Below are positions 1 through 64,000 of a DNA stretch of 64,000 nt, one piece after another. Each line of letters opens with the position of its first letter. The stretch's first letter is position 1. Source of the DNA: Portunus trituberculatus. Its lineage: Eukaryota; Arthropoda; Malacostraca; Decapoda; Portunidae. The stretch is from NCBI RefSeq assembly GCF_017591435.1, contig NC_059281.1, forward strand, positions 15,988,402 through 16,052,401, in the 5' to 3' direction. The translations under genes were made by a program, and so were the position numbers. The notes beneath the pieces were generated by a model. It saw only the letters and a program-made list of their open reading frames with translations, did no database searches and was not told where the DNA came from.

Positions 1-54615
<54,615 letters not shown>

Positions 54616-55234
54616 AAAGTAACAGTAACAATACAATGCTGAGGATATTGTGATGTCAGTTCCTTTAATTTAATTATTAAGCTTAATTTTATGAAGTCCT
54701 TGTTTAATATTTCATGATTTATGTACATAAGCATTTAACTTCATCTTGCAATCATGGAGGTCTGTGAGTCTAAAACCAGATGATATTCATCATCAGATTT
54801 AGTACCAAATGGGAGCTGTATAAAAGTTTTGAAATGAAGTCAGTCTTAATGTTAACTGAGGACTTAGTGTAATTTAATTAATGTGTTGTGTTGTTGTTGT
54901 CTAGCATAAGGTAGATGTTTCTCATTCTCAATCCATAACACATTAGTAGTACTGTAGTGTGTAAAAGGATAAAGGAAATCACCTAACTGCTAAGTGTGTG
55001 ATGTGGCAACACTCATAAGGAATAGGGCAGCTTAACATTTTTTGCAGGCAAGTTTACAGAAAAGCTGTATTTTGGCTTGAGATTACAAGCCATCTCTGTT
55101 TCTATACTGTACTTCCATATATTTCCATCCAAAACATTAAGAAAACCAAAAGTATCATATTGATCTATTTGCTTGAAGGCATTGTATATTCTTTGATATT
55201 GGCATTGAAGTCAGTAGGTGTGAAGCTCTTTCTT

Positions 55235-55238
<4 letters not shown>

Positions 55239-55315
<77 letters not shown>
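55239..55315. repeat. (GT)n microsatellite, about 77 bp
   Basis: Pure GT tract downstream of the LLTP stop. Unlike the GT tracts in introns 6 and 11 it has no LINE or SINE beside it. Confidence 0.95.
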
Positions 55316-55316
<1 letters not shown>

Positions 55317-57225
55317 TGACGTGAAAACCTTTCATATTGTGACAACAACATTTGGAAGCAAACCGAAATATGTTTGACTTACCATCAGTGCTCCAATGAT
55401 GTAGATTAGTTTTATATCCCTATCAAAGTGCTCTAACCTAGTGTGGTGTGGTATTTAACTCTGGCTTTACTGTACCGCCATTATTCAGTTTGATAAACTA
55501 TATACTCTAGGTTGAAGAACCAGCATGCTTGATGTAAGTCGTGCTCTGTAAACTCATACTCTGGTACAGTTCAAGTCTATGGTGTGCCAATAAGCATCCC
55601 TGTATGCAGAATGGCTGGTGTGTGGAGAGTGTAAGCCTTGGTAGGTGATGAATTAACAATGATTTCAATGATATCACAAGGCTGTACAAAATGTGTTTTC
55701 AAGGCTCATTACCCAATCACAAGGTATCTATGTTTTCAACTAGGTTTCTAAACTTTTATCTTTGAATTCTTAAGAGATAACACTTTCATCCTTTTCCACT
55801 TTGCAACTAGGCTGTCTGACCACAGAACTGTTTATAGCTTTGCTGTTATTGTTTTCCTTCAGATGTCAGTTTGCTACACATTGTCTATTTGTATGGCTTT
55901 GGCATGTTTTTTGTATAATTGCCTCTCTCTTGAGGATATGACCATTTATGACAGCACTAAGAAACTAACTTGCATAATGTAAATTACCATCTATTATATC
56001 CATTTTCTTCTGAAATAATTATCCTGAAACATAAAATTATAGTTTTTTTTCCAGATATTTTTTGTACCTTTGGTCAGTACCCCTTATATACATGCAAGCG
56101 CATACACACACACACACACACACGTATCACAACTCTTGGGATACACCGTCTCTTTAAAGTGAGAAGAATCCCAGAATAGGCTGCAGGCACAGTCTCTCAT
56201 TTAGGATGATGGAAATCCTTTATGGATCCAGACTGGAACTTTTCAAACATTTTGATTTTCTATCACTCTCTTACTTCTTGTCTGTTCACTTATATTTTGT
56301 GTGTGTGTGTGTGTGCATGCGCACGCATACACAAAATAATGTTAAGGCTAAAATTAGTGACTTGTGATGTAAAAATGAAATTTATTACTTCATGATTATA
56401 AATGAATTAAAATTAATATCACAAAATATATATTAATGATACAAATATAAGTATGGATATACGAGAGAATTAATTTGTAATAATTCTTAGGCTAAAAAAA
56501 AAATGTCAGTAAAAATAGTAACCACGTCTACTGGTCCCAATCCAATGCGCATTTCTAATAATCACTTCACAACAATAAGAGGTTATCTGTTTCTCATTTT
56601 GTTATATTACATATAAGTTGCAATGAATTAATACAGATATAAGAACAGTAATAACAGCAATAAACATCCCTCAACATGATAATACCTTTTCTGGTATGTA
56701 TGGCATTTCACTGCATTGTTACAAACCCACAGAGGCTGCAGCACACTACAGAACACAGGTGTAGTGAGGTAGTCCATACTTCTAAGTTGCTCAGTTAGTA
56801 ATCCCTTCACCAGCTTGATTTTCCCTTAAATTATCATTTACTTAATATATTACTGAATCTGTACTTAATGATCTGCCTAATATGCAAGTAACAAAGATCA
56901 GTGAAGCAGCGTGTGGTAGAGATTGATTGTGAAGTTAATAGGAGGCAATTAAACTTGAAAATATATAATATAAAAGCAGGACTACTGAATCAATACATTC
57001 CTGCCTGTCAGGCTCCCAGACTACTTTCACTACAAAGAGAATGCATTATTTTGTGAAAGAATATCTGAGCTTGAGATCTTGTATTGGATATGAATTTTAA
57101 ATTGCTGTTAGTATTTCCAAATCTTCATATTCTTTAATATGGATGAATGCCACTTAGTAGTATGTTCATGGATCATAGAGCATTTAATTTTCATTTAGTC
57201 AGTTTAAATGTGACAATTATTTTCT

Positions 57226-57231
57226 AATAAA
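57226..57231 (+). terminator. Candidate poly(A) signal for the LLTP transcript
   Basis: AATAAA followed within 30 bp by T-rich sequence. It would give a 3' UTR of about 2.6 kb. On the opposite strand an AATAAA lies at 57261-57266. Only RNA data could tell which is used. Confidence 0.25.
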
Positions 57232-58116
57232 GTTTCTCTTATCATCATAGAGTACATCTTTTTATTAACTTTTGTGTTTCTAATTATTATTAAAACCCTT
57301 GTTATAACTTAATATACAAAATATGATTATTATAAAAGCTTTCATTATGTTCAGCTTTCAATCCTCTCACACCACAGGCATTTTTCAAGTACCATCTCAT
57401 TTCAGTCTTTATAACATAATGAATGGTCTGAATTGGAATAAGATCCACCTCAAAGATTAACTATTATTCATGACATCTGACTGAATGGAACTGTAACATT
57501 CCTTCTTATCCACAACCATTGCAGGCACACTAATCTGTGCTGCCACGCTACCTGTGCAGACTTGAAACATTATTACAAAAGAGCCTATCATTTATGTATA
57601 TAATTATGGGATACATAGAGGCATAAATTTAAGCCATGTAATTATAATATGGCTAATAAAATGAGAGAAGGATCAGGAATAATAAAACTGACAGTAGAAT
57701 TCATACTGATACTGAGATCGTGTTCCTTTGTGTATGTTGTGTGGCTGAACCACAGTATTCTAGCAGTATTCTTTTATGATGCTAACTGAATTAATGTACT
57801 TTCCACATGGTGAAAAGGATCTAAAATACTATAATTATTTACTAGTTAAATCTGGCAGAGTAAGAGAACTAAGATAGTAAGTGCAGGAAGATGACCTCCA
57901 GTAAATTGTCAGAGCTGGAGGACAGTTAGTTATAAATGGAGATGTATGTCATGGCCACCTCCTCTTGGAGTCTTAGGAACAAATATCAGTTAAGAATAGA
58001 GAGATTGATAAAATAGTTAATTTGACATGCAGTTAACATACAATGCAGCATGGAAAATAAATTTAAACTTTCTCATTTTGTGACACAATGTTGTGACTTA
58101 TAAACTTAACAACAAA

Positions 58117-58120
<4 letters not shown>

Positions 58121-58185
<65 letters not shown>
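58121..58185. repeat. (AG)n microsatellite
   Basis: About 65 bp of pure AG in the intergenic region. Confidence 0.95.
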
Positions 58186-58187
<2 letters not shown>

Positions 58188-59165
58188 CATAGAAAATTGA
58201 AATTTGATCCTTAAACAAGATAATTGAATGATCTGCAAACTACAAGTACCATAAAGTGATACCTTTCTAGACTAAAAGATAATAGAAATTAAATGAAAAG
58301 ATGAATGATGCTGTAGCTTTTCTGATCATTCATCTAAACATTGGGTTCAAAATCTCCCTTAAAAGGAAGGTACTCCAGAGAAGAATGTCTCTTTGTGAAT
58401 GAAAATTCAAAGGAAGGATTTCTAATTCCTTTGCTGTTTTTTTTTTAAGTTTTACTTAATGAAAAGTTTCCTAACAAGGTAATTTATAAAACTTGATGCC
58501 ATGACTAATTCAGTCACTGGCTGGTTTTGACTACAACAACGGTTTCCTTACTATAGAGGATACCTTTCTAATTTGGCAGTTGAAATGTTGACTATATTTA
58601 ACTCATTCAAACTATGCACCAACAGTACATCAAGCTCCTTTTAAGTTTGTTTTCAGGGACAAAGGAAGTTGAACACATAACTACTTCAGCTTCAGTGACA
58701 TGTTGCACTGGCACTAGCCAGCCAAAAGTCATGCTTTGAAATCCATAAGAAACCAAGCAATAAAGAACATTGAAAAGCTGAGGTGGTGGAGGAAATGTCT
58801 ATGGCTAAGATACTAATACAAAGTGTGCAAATACAGTAAAAAAGTTCTATAGAAAAAAAAAATAATGATACCAACTAAATGATTGACTGCATGTGTGGGA
58901 AATTTTTTTCTTAGTAAAGTGAGAATCTGTAGGGCTGACTGTGCAAGCAAAATATTCCAGGAGCAGCAACAGTCTGTCACTAGTAACCACTAGTAAGACA
59001 ATTAATATGGTTTAAAATACAAGATGCTCTCACTTTAGTTGTTTGCCTGTTTATGAGCATGCCAAATTTATATTCATAAGAATGTTAATATGAGAGAAGT
59101 ATACATGAATATCTGGATGAAATTTCTCTTCAGGTACTTGTGAACATATGCACTGAGTAATGGCA
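58186..59165. other. Intergenic DNA
   Basis: About 980 bp of AT-rich sequence; no gene, repeat family or RNA recognised. Confidence 0.5.
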
Positions 59166-59347
59166 TTACTGTGTGTGAGTGTGTGTTTACTGTTTGATCT
59201 GCTGCAGTCTCTGACGAGACAGCCAGACGTTACCCTACGGAACGAGCTCAGAGCTCATTATTTCCGATCTTCGGATAGGCCTGAGACCAGGCACACACCA
59301 CACACCGGGACAACAAGGTCACAACTCCTCGATTTACATCCCGTACC

Positions 59348-59350
<3 letters not shown>
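59166..59350 (-). mobile_element. SINE-like element, copy 2, between CA tracts
   Basis: On the minus strand it matches copy 1 at 38757-38905: GGAGTTGTGACCTTGTTGTC, CCTGGTCTCAGG, AATAATGAGCTCTGAGCT, CTGGCTGTCTCG and GATCAAACAGT. It then ends in a short CA-rich tail (59166-59185). Its 5' side stops exactly at a 71-bp (TG)n, which is (CA)n on the element strand (59351-59421). It is better preserved in the middle than copy 1. Confidence 0.7.

Positions 59351-59421
<71 letters not shown>
59351..59421. repeat. (TG)n microsatellite beside SINE copy 2
   Basis: 71 bp of pure TG joined directly to the truncated 5' end of the SINE-like element. Confidence 0.95.
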
Positions 59422-59423
<2 letters not shown>

Positions 59424-59507
59424 TGCAATAAGAAGAAATGTGCCTGAGAATGGATGGGGTCATTTTGGTAGCCTGGGACATATCTTTCAATTATTCTGCC
59501 AAGTATT

Positions 59508-59597
59508 GGAAAAAAAAATAAATAAATAAATAAAAAATAAATAAATAAACAAATAAAACTAAGAATAAATAAAAGTAAAAACAAGTAAATAAATAAC
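59508..59597. repeat. A-rich (AAAT)n-type low-complexity tract
   Basis: Repeated AAATAAATAAATAAA words. It could be an old poly-A-derived tetranucleotide array. The hydrophobic open frame on the minus strand is an artefact. Confidence 0.8.
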
Positions 59598-59624
59598 TGA
59601 AAAATGTGTGGGAGGAATTTAGCT

Positions 59625-59705
59625 CAATTACAGTCAATGTCATGATGGTGACAATTACAGTCAATGTCATGATGGTGACAATTACAGTCTATATCATGAT
59701 GGTGA
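59625..59705. repeat. 27-bp tandem repeat, three copies
   Basis: Three successive copies of a 27-bp unit (starts CAATTACAGTCAATGTC, ends ATGGTGA). Copies 1 and 2 are identical and copy 3 has two substitutions. It is noncoding in context. Confidence 0.85.
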
Positions 59706-59767
59706 CAGCAAAATGACTTGCTGTATAGCTTATACAAAATAGAATATGCAACTGAAACCCATGAAAT

Positions 59768-59769
<2 letters not shown>

Positions 59770-59846
<77 letters not shown>
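59770..59846. repeat. (TA)n microsatellite
   Basis: About 77 bp of pure TA in the intergenic region. Confidence 0.95.
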
Positions 59847-59848
<2 letters not shown>

Positions 59849-61438
59849 GGAGTCTGATTTAGAGATAACTGCAAAGTTTAAGACAATAACAGCACTCTAG
59901 AGTGCCCAGACCATTATTTAGGTTCAGGTGTATCATGATTACTTTCCTCTCTTAGCAACCATAAATAATACTTGACATGTCCTGGATACTGCCAACTGTT
60001 CAGTATTCCTCAAACTGATAACTGGCTTCCTTAAGGGTCATGATCTGTGCACTAGCCTCCAATAAATATTCTTGTTTTAGCCATACCAGCAAACATAATA
60101 TATTAGTGCAAGATGCTATTGTACAATAATACATCAGGATGTGAAAAAGTCACTGCAGGTTACTGCTCTCCAATGCATCCCAAGGCACGCTGAGGGAAGG
60201 CTATGAGTCAACAGTGTGAAGCTGAAGGATATAGTGACCTCATTGCAAAGTCTGATACTTCTGGCTAAAATGGTTCACTCTCAAGAGGATCATGCCTTTT
60301 TTTTTCATAAGTATCGGATCCCCCTGGCTGAGGGATCCAATACTTACGACTAGTACTGTCCACCTAGTTCTCATTATATGTGAGATGTTACATTCCACAA
60401 AATCCTAACATATAAAAATTTGCACAGACTGAATGTATCTTTACATTGAACCTTTGGTGGCCCTTAGAAGACAGATTATAGAGGAATGATCTTATCAACA
60501 AGATTGTAGGAGCAGCCTGTGGCACTACATCCCTTACTAACTTAGTTTCTAATATTAGAGCTGTTCTCCCATGCTTCATAGCAAGTTCACCACTTGAACT
60601 ACATCCAGGATGCTTAAAAGCCACAGCTGTAAGAACTATAAGGCAAAAATACAATGTAAATTTTAACGTTTCAGTAACAAGTTGCACACCAACCTATATC
60701 GTAGAAACCTACTCATCCTACAATCCTGAGGCTGTGGAACCTTATCAAGTAGTCTGTATAAATGTGAAATTCTCTCACATGGTGAGAATGCATGGTATGA
60801 ATACATCTGAGGGCATTACATGAATCCATGTAATCAGAACTTTGCATATAATGAGAACTATAGGGATATCCATAAAAGAAGAACAGTTCTGGTCTGCTAA
60901 TTTTGTGTGTAGCTGGTGAATCTGTTAACTCAATATCATGTAAAATGTGGGAACTAAATAGTGCACATGCACATGGAAAGAGATAATAAAAATGTAGTTT
61001 AAAAAATAGGTCATGTTAGTCAGTCAAAGGACAGAAAATGTGAGCTCCCATTTCCTTACAATAAGAAATAAAAAGTATTTTGAGAGCTTACCTCCTCATA
61101 AAATACCTCACGACATTTACATTGTATGCAGAAAGTTTTTGAAAGAAAAATCTACCTGTAGTCCTATGTCCTTATTATCTCAGTTGAAGCCAGCAATGAT
61201 AATGGCTGAAAGCACGTGAAAGCTTTAGAGCTTTAATCTCCTGTCACTCTGTGGCACCAACGATTCAGAATGCACAACAGTACACTGGCGTCAACTACCT
61301 ATTATGAACTTGAAGATTAAGTATACATATATACAAGTTTTGAGAAGTTATTATGACACCAAAGGTAAATATTGGAATAAGTAAAGCTGCCCTTGAAGTG
61401 TTGTGACCTAGTAGTCTCATCTTGGGTCAGATCATTGT
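59847..61438. other. Intergenic DNA and probable KLHL18 3' UTR
   Basis: About 1.6 kb without supported coding sequence. The part next to 61439 is probably KLHL18 3' UTR (minus strand). An inverted repeat lies at 60308-60346 (TAAGTATCGGATCCC and GGATCCAATACTTA). I could not place a poly(A) signal for KLHL18 with confidence. Confidence 0.5.
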
Positions 61439-61649
61439 TCAGGGGAGAGGGATGACCCCCACCCCAACACCACCTTCATGGGCACACATGGAGGTGATGA
61501 ACTCCCACTGGTCCAGCTCTGGATTGTACACCTCTACTGTTGACAGGTTGGAGACTCCATCATACCCACCAATGGCATAGAGGCGTCCCATGTTGGCCAC
61601 CAGAGCCACTCGACTCCGTGTGACATTCATTGCCGCAATGAAGGACCAC
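61439..61649 (-). CDS. KLHL18: KLHL18 terminal coding exon, kelch 6
   Basis: (K)WSFIAAMNVTRSRVAL, GRLYAIGGYDGVSNL, TVEVYNPELDQWEFITSM, HEGGVGVGVIPLP, then TGA. Acceptor GCTTGCAG. The last strand closes the propeller with blade 1. Confidence 0.94.
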
Positions 61650-64000
61650 CTGCAAGCATTATGCATAAAATTACAATAAAAATGTACATTACACAATAGA
61701 TTATGATATATAACTGATTGAAAGAGATAAAAAGGTAGGGGAAGGTAGTTCTTACTTGCTAGTGATGGGATCATATACTTCCACTGTCCTGAGGAAGGTG
61801 GAGCCATCATAGCCACCACATACATACAGCTTTCCATTGAGTGTGGCTGCTCCCAAACGACACCGTTTGCTTAGCATTGGAGTAACAGGGGTCCACTGCC
61901 CTGTGGTGGGATCATAACGCTCCACCTGCAGAGGCAATGAATGGGTAATGCATGGTAGTGATGCATCTCTTGCATCTTTACAATCCACAGGAAGAGTGAA
62001 AGCTGATTAAGCACATACACTTAGCATGTACATAAAAGGGAAACATCCCTGTAGAGGGAATAGACAAGACAAGGCATTGATATGCATGGACATACCCACA
62101 GATAATTAAAATCTATCTTAGCTCCATAGACTTTATGGAAGGTGAGGATAGATCCTTATCAACCATACTTATGTCTGGGATAGTTGCACAAGCACACCTG
62201 GATTTCTTTCCACTACACACAGATAATAGCTCTGGTTTATTCCTACTACACCATTACCTATCCCTACACATACACACACATATTAAAGGAGAAAAGTTCC
62301 CTTTCCTTCCGTTTATGGTATTTACCGAGTCAAATATAGAGAGTCCATCATGCCCGCCAATGGCATAAACGTGTCCATCGAAAGCAACAACACCAGCAGC
62401 ACTGCGGTGCTTGGTCATGGAGGCCACCATCATCCACTTGTTGGTGTCACTATGGTAACATTCCACTGTATTGAGGGAGGCCACCCCATCGTAGCCACCA
62501 CACACGTACAGCTGGTCATTCAACACCGCAGCTCCCACCGCACTGAAATACACCACCACGCATTACAAGGTCTGCTCTTTATAATATAACCAGCCACCTC
62601 CTGAATGAATTGTAGGAATATACCTCAATGCATGAGGGAATGATAACTATAACATTGTTACATTCCACTCTTTATCTTTAACTCCGTCTTCTTGATAGAC
62701 ACCATACTCTGATTTAAATATATATGATTTAAATGCTGCTGCAGTTATGTTAAAGCACAATACTTCACCCTTGAAACAAAAATAAAATAACGGGGAATCG
62801 TAAGGACTGCCATTTAGGGGACTGTTTGGTGAGGATTATTTAAGGCTTCTTTCCACTAATGGAAGAATTTCTTAAAGAAGCTAGATATGATGGATACATA
62901 AGTAAACGGTAACAACATTGTCACTATTTACCTTCTTTTACAATTCATGGGACAGACTTTGCTCCAACATTTGCTGGCTGGATCAAAGACTTCCACTGTG
63001 GCTAGTCTGTCTATGCCATCATATCCACCAATGGCATATAGCTTTTTCTTCATCACTACAACCCCAACGCGAGAGCGCAGCATGGACATGCTCTCAGCCA
63101 TCTGCCACCTGCCCACTATGGGGTCATATACTTCCACTGTACTTAGAGAATCACCTGTAAATGTAACAAAATAGTACCATTACCATTTACATGTCACTTC
63201 TCTCCATGGAATAACATGATTCATGTGAATGAACAGCTAATCTGTATGCACATAACAACAGACATATAATTTTCTCTATAAAATTCAAAGTACTGTTCAT
63301 TGAGAAGAGACAAACCTGACTTAGTGAGGCCACCCACAGCATAGATAAGGCCCACAATATCATTGCAACAGCGTGGCCTCGTCCGGAAGCTCTGTAAGAG
63401 TGGCCGTCGTTCTGGCATCAGGTGGTAGTCCTTTGCCTCGTCCAGCAGGTCTCTGGGGGTAAATAAGCCTCACTTAGCCTCACTATTCTCAAACTTTTTA
63501 TTTATATACATATACAAGTTGTCATGATTATCATAAAAGGGTTCCAAAGGCAAGTGCCCATGGGAAAGCTGCTTTCCCCTGCACAAAAATACACATGAGG
63601 TCCATTGCTTTGTAATTTCTTCCTTACGCCTTCAATGGTATGCAATAGGTATCTGATGTGAAGATTAGATCAATGAACATCTGAGACAACATTTCATATA
63701 AAAATTGTGTATATTTGTTTTACCTGTGGGGCAATGTGATCTTAGCTGTTTCATTAGATGAGATTTAGCCTTGTGGAAACTATTCCTCTATTTTATAACA
63801 AACAAGCCATGATTATCCAAGGATTATACAAAAGGAGTTGAATGAATACCATCATAAGGCCCATTACCTGCATTCATGGGATGATCTGATCAGGTTCTCA
63901 GTGCCAACTCTATCAGTGAGGTATTGTGGGGTGAGCAAGGGCATGCGCACCTTGGTGAGCAACTCTGGGAGGCTGTCTGATCGCTGGTCCAGGTCACGTT
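61439..64000 (-). CDS. KLHL18: Kelch-like protein 18, 3' part (six exons, 362 residues)
   Basis: BTB-BACK-kelch adaptor that brings substrates to the CUL3 ubiquitin ligase. Vertebrate KLHL18 is about 574 residues; the window holds the C-terminal 362, so the BTB domain and most of BACK lie beyond the right edge. Exons in gene order: 63868-64000, 63316-63452, 62932-63154, 62326-62542, 61756-61925, 61439-61649. All are GT-AG and in phase. It begins with the end of BACK (LLTKVRMPLLTPQYLTDRVG), then AKDYHLMPERRPLLQSFRTR and six kelch repeats with the GG doublet (YAIGGYDG, YVCGGYDG), ending MCAHEGGVGVGVIPLP. The PERRP...FRTRPRCC linker and the C-terminal HEGGVGVG are, as I recall them, those of KLHL18 rather than KLHL17/20. 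It converges on the LLTP gene. Confidence 0.92.
61756..61925 (-). CDS. KLHL18: KLHL18 exon, kelch 5
   Basis: VERYDPTTGQWTPVTPML, GAATLNGKLYVCGGYDGS, TVEVYDPITS(K). Acceptor CTCTGCAG, donor AA|GTAAGA. Confidence 0.93.
61926..62325 (-). other. KLHL18 intron
   Basis: 400 bp intron with a short CA run near 62270; nothing else seen. Confidence 0.6.
62326..62542 (-). CDS. KLHL18: KLHL18 exon, kelch 3-4
   Basis: (S)AVGAAVLNDQLYVCGGYDG, NTVECYHSDTNKWMMVASM, GVVAFDGHVYAIGGHDG, LSIFDS, then GTAAAT. The upstream open residues (YFSAVG) read into the intron. Confidence 0.93.
62543..62931 (-). other. KLHL18 intron
   Basis: 389 bp AT-rich intron; nothing else seen. Confidence 0.6.
62932..63154 (-). CDS. 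KLHL18: KLHL18 exon, kelch 1-2
   Basis: (G)DSLSTVEVYDPIVGRW, SRVGVVVMKKKLYAIGGYDG, TVEVFDPASKCWSKVCPMN. Typical kelch spacing GG...W. Donor AG|GTAAAT. Confidence 0.93.
63316..63452 (-). CDS. KLHL18: KLHL18 exon, linker and start of kelch 1
   Basis: (R)DLLDEAKDYHLMPERRP, FRTRPRCCNDIVGLIYAVGG, LTKS(G). Acceptor CCCCCAG; starting two bases later would break frame, so 63452 is used. Donor G|GTTTGT. Confidence 0.92.
63453..63867 (-). other. KLHL18 intron
   Basis: 415 bp AT-rich intron; nothing else seen. Confidence 0.6.
63868..64000 (-). CDS. KLHL18: KLHL18 exon, end of BACK domain
   Basis: RDLDQRSDSLPELLTKVR to LIRSSHEC(R), ending AG|GTAATG. It runs off the window edge. Helical BACK sequence that links BTB to the kelch propeller. 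Confidence 0.9.

Larger units (their letters stand above)
54616..58117. other. LLTP 3' UTR and AT-rich intergenic DNA
   Basis: About 3.5 kb of AT-rich DNA without coding potential that I can support. It holds a (GT)n at 55239-55315 and short CA/GT tracts near 56102 and 56298. An AATAAA at 57226-57231 followed by T-rich sequence is a candidate end of the LLTP transcript. Confidence 0.6.

Overview
The window is animal genomic DNA, most probably from a decapod crustacean and perhaps a crab. That is an inference from many long CA, GA, CT and AT microsatellites, young non-LTR retrotransposons (LINEs) of a type I associate with decapods, and a lipoprotein gene of the arthropod/apoB class. I see no bacterial-type operons, rRNA, tRNA or CRISPR array.

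Gene 1 (plus strand, enters from the left edge, stop at 54615) is a huge large-lipid-transfer-protein (LLTP) gene of the apoB/apolipophorin/apoLTP class. I resolved 28 GT-AG exons with continuous phase, giving about 4,885 residues in the window. The N-terminal lipoprotein domain lies to the left of the window. The order is seven small beta-rich exons after an edge exon (1-18101), one 10,679-bp exon of about 3,560 residues (18543-29221), a run of amphipathic-helix exons (29776-45906), a von Willebrand type D domain split over three exons (46028-51619), a six-cysteine C8-like exon (51900-52173), a probable vWA-like fold (52381-53369) and a short cysteine-containing tail (53558-54615).

Gene 2 (minus strand, 61439 to beyond the right edge) is the C-terminal 362 residues of KLHL18, a CUL3 ubiquitin-ligase adaptor. 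Six exons carry the end of BACK and the six-bladed kelch propeller. The two genes converge tail to tail across about 6.8 kb of AT-rich, microsatellite-rich intergenic DNA.

Much of the rest is transposons in the introns of gene 1. Intron 6 holds a minus-strand train of LINE copies (1918-14370). Intron 11 holds a plus-strand train (31264-42097) containing near-identical copies of the same family. Most element junctions lie in a (CA)n tract on the element's own strand, and all elements in a train share one orientation. Two SINE-like copies follow the same rule. A different LINE (46838-50520) sits inside a (CT)n tract. Intron 7 holds a Tigger/pogo-type DNA transposon with a TTAA-flanked element nested in it, and a 273-bp TA-flanked MITE sits in one LINE.

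The observation I consider most novel is this pattern of LINEs that appear to target (CA)n and also end in (CA)n, so that each insertion provides a site for the next. The two trains also form a multi-kilobase inverted repeat around the giant lipoprotein exon.
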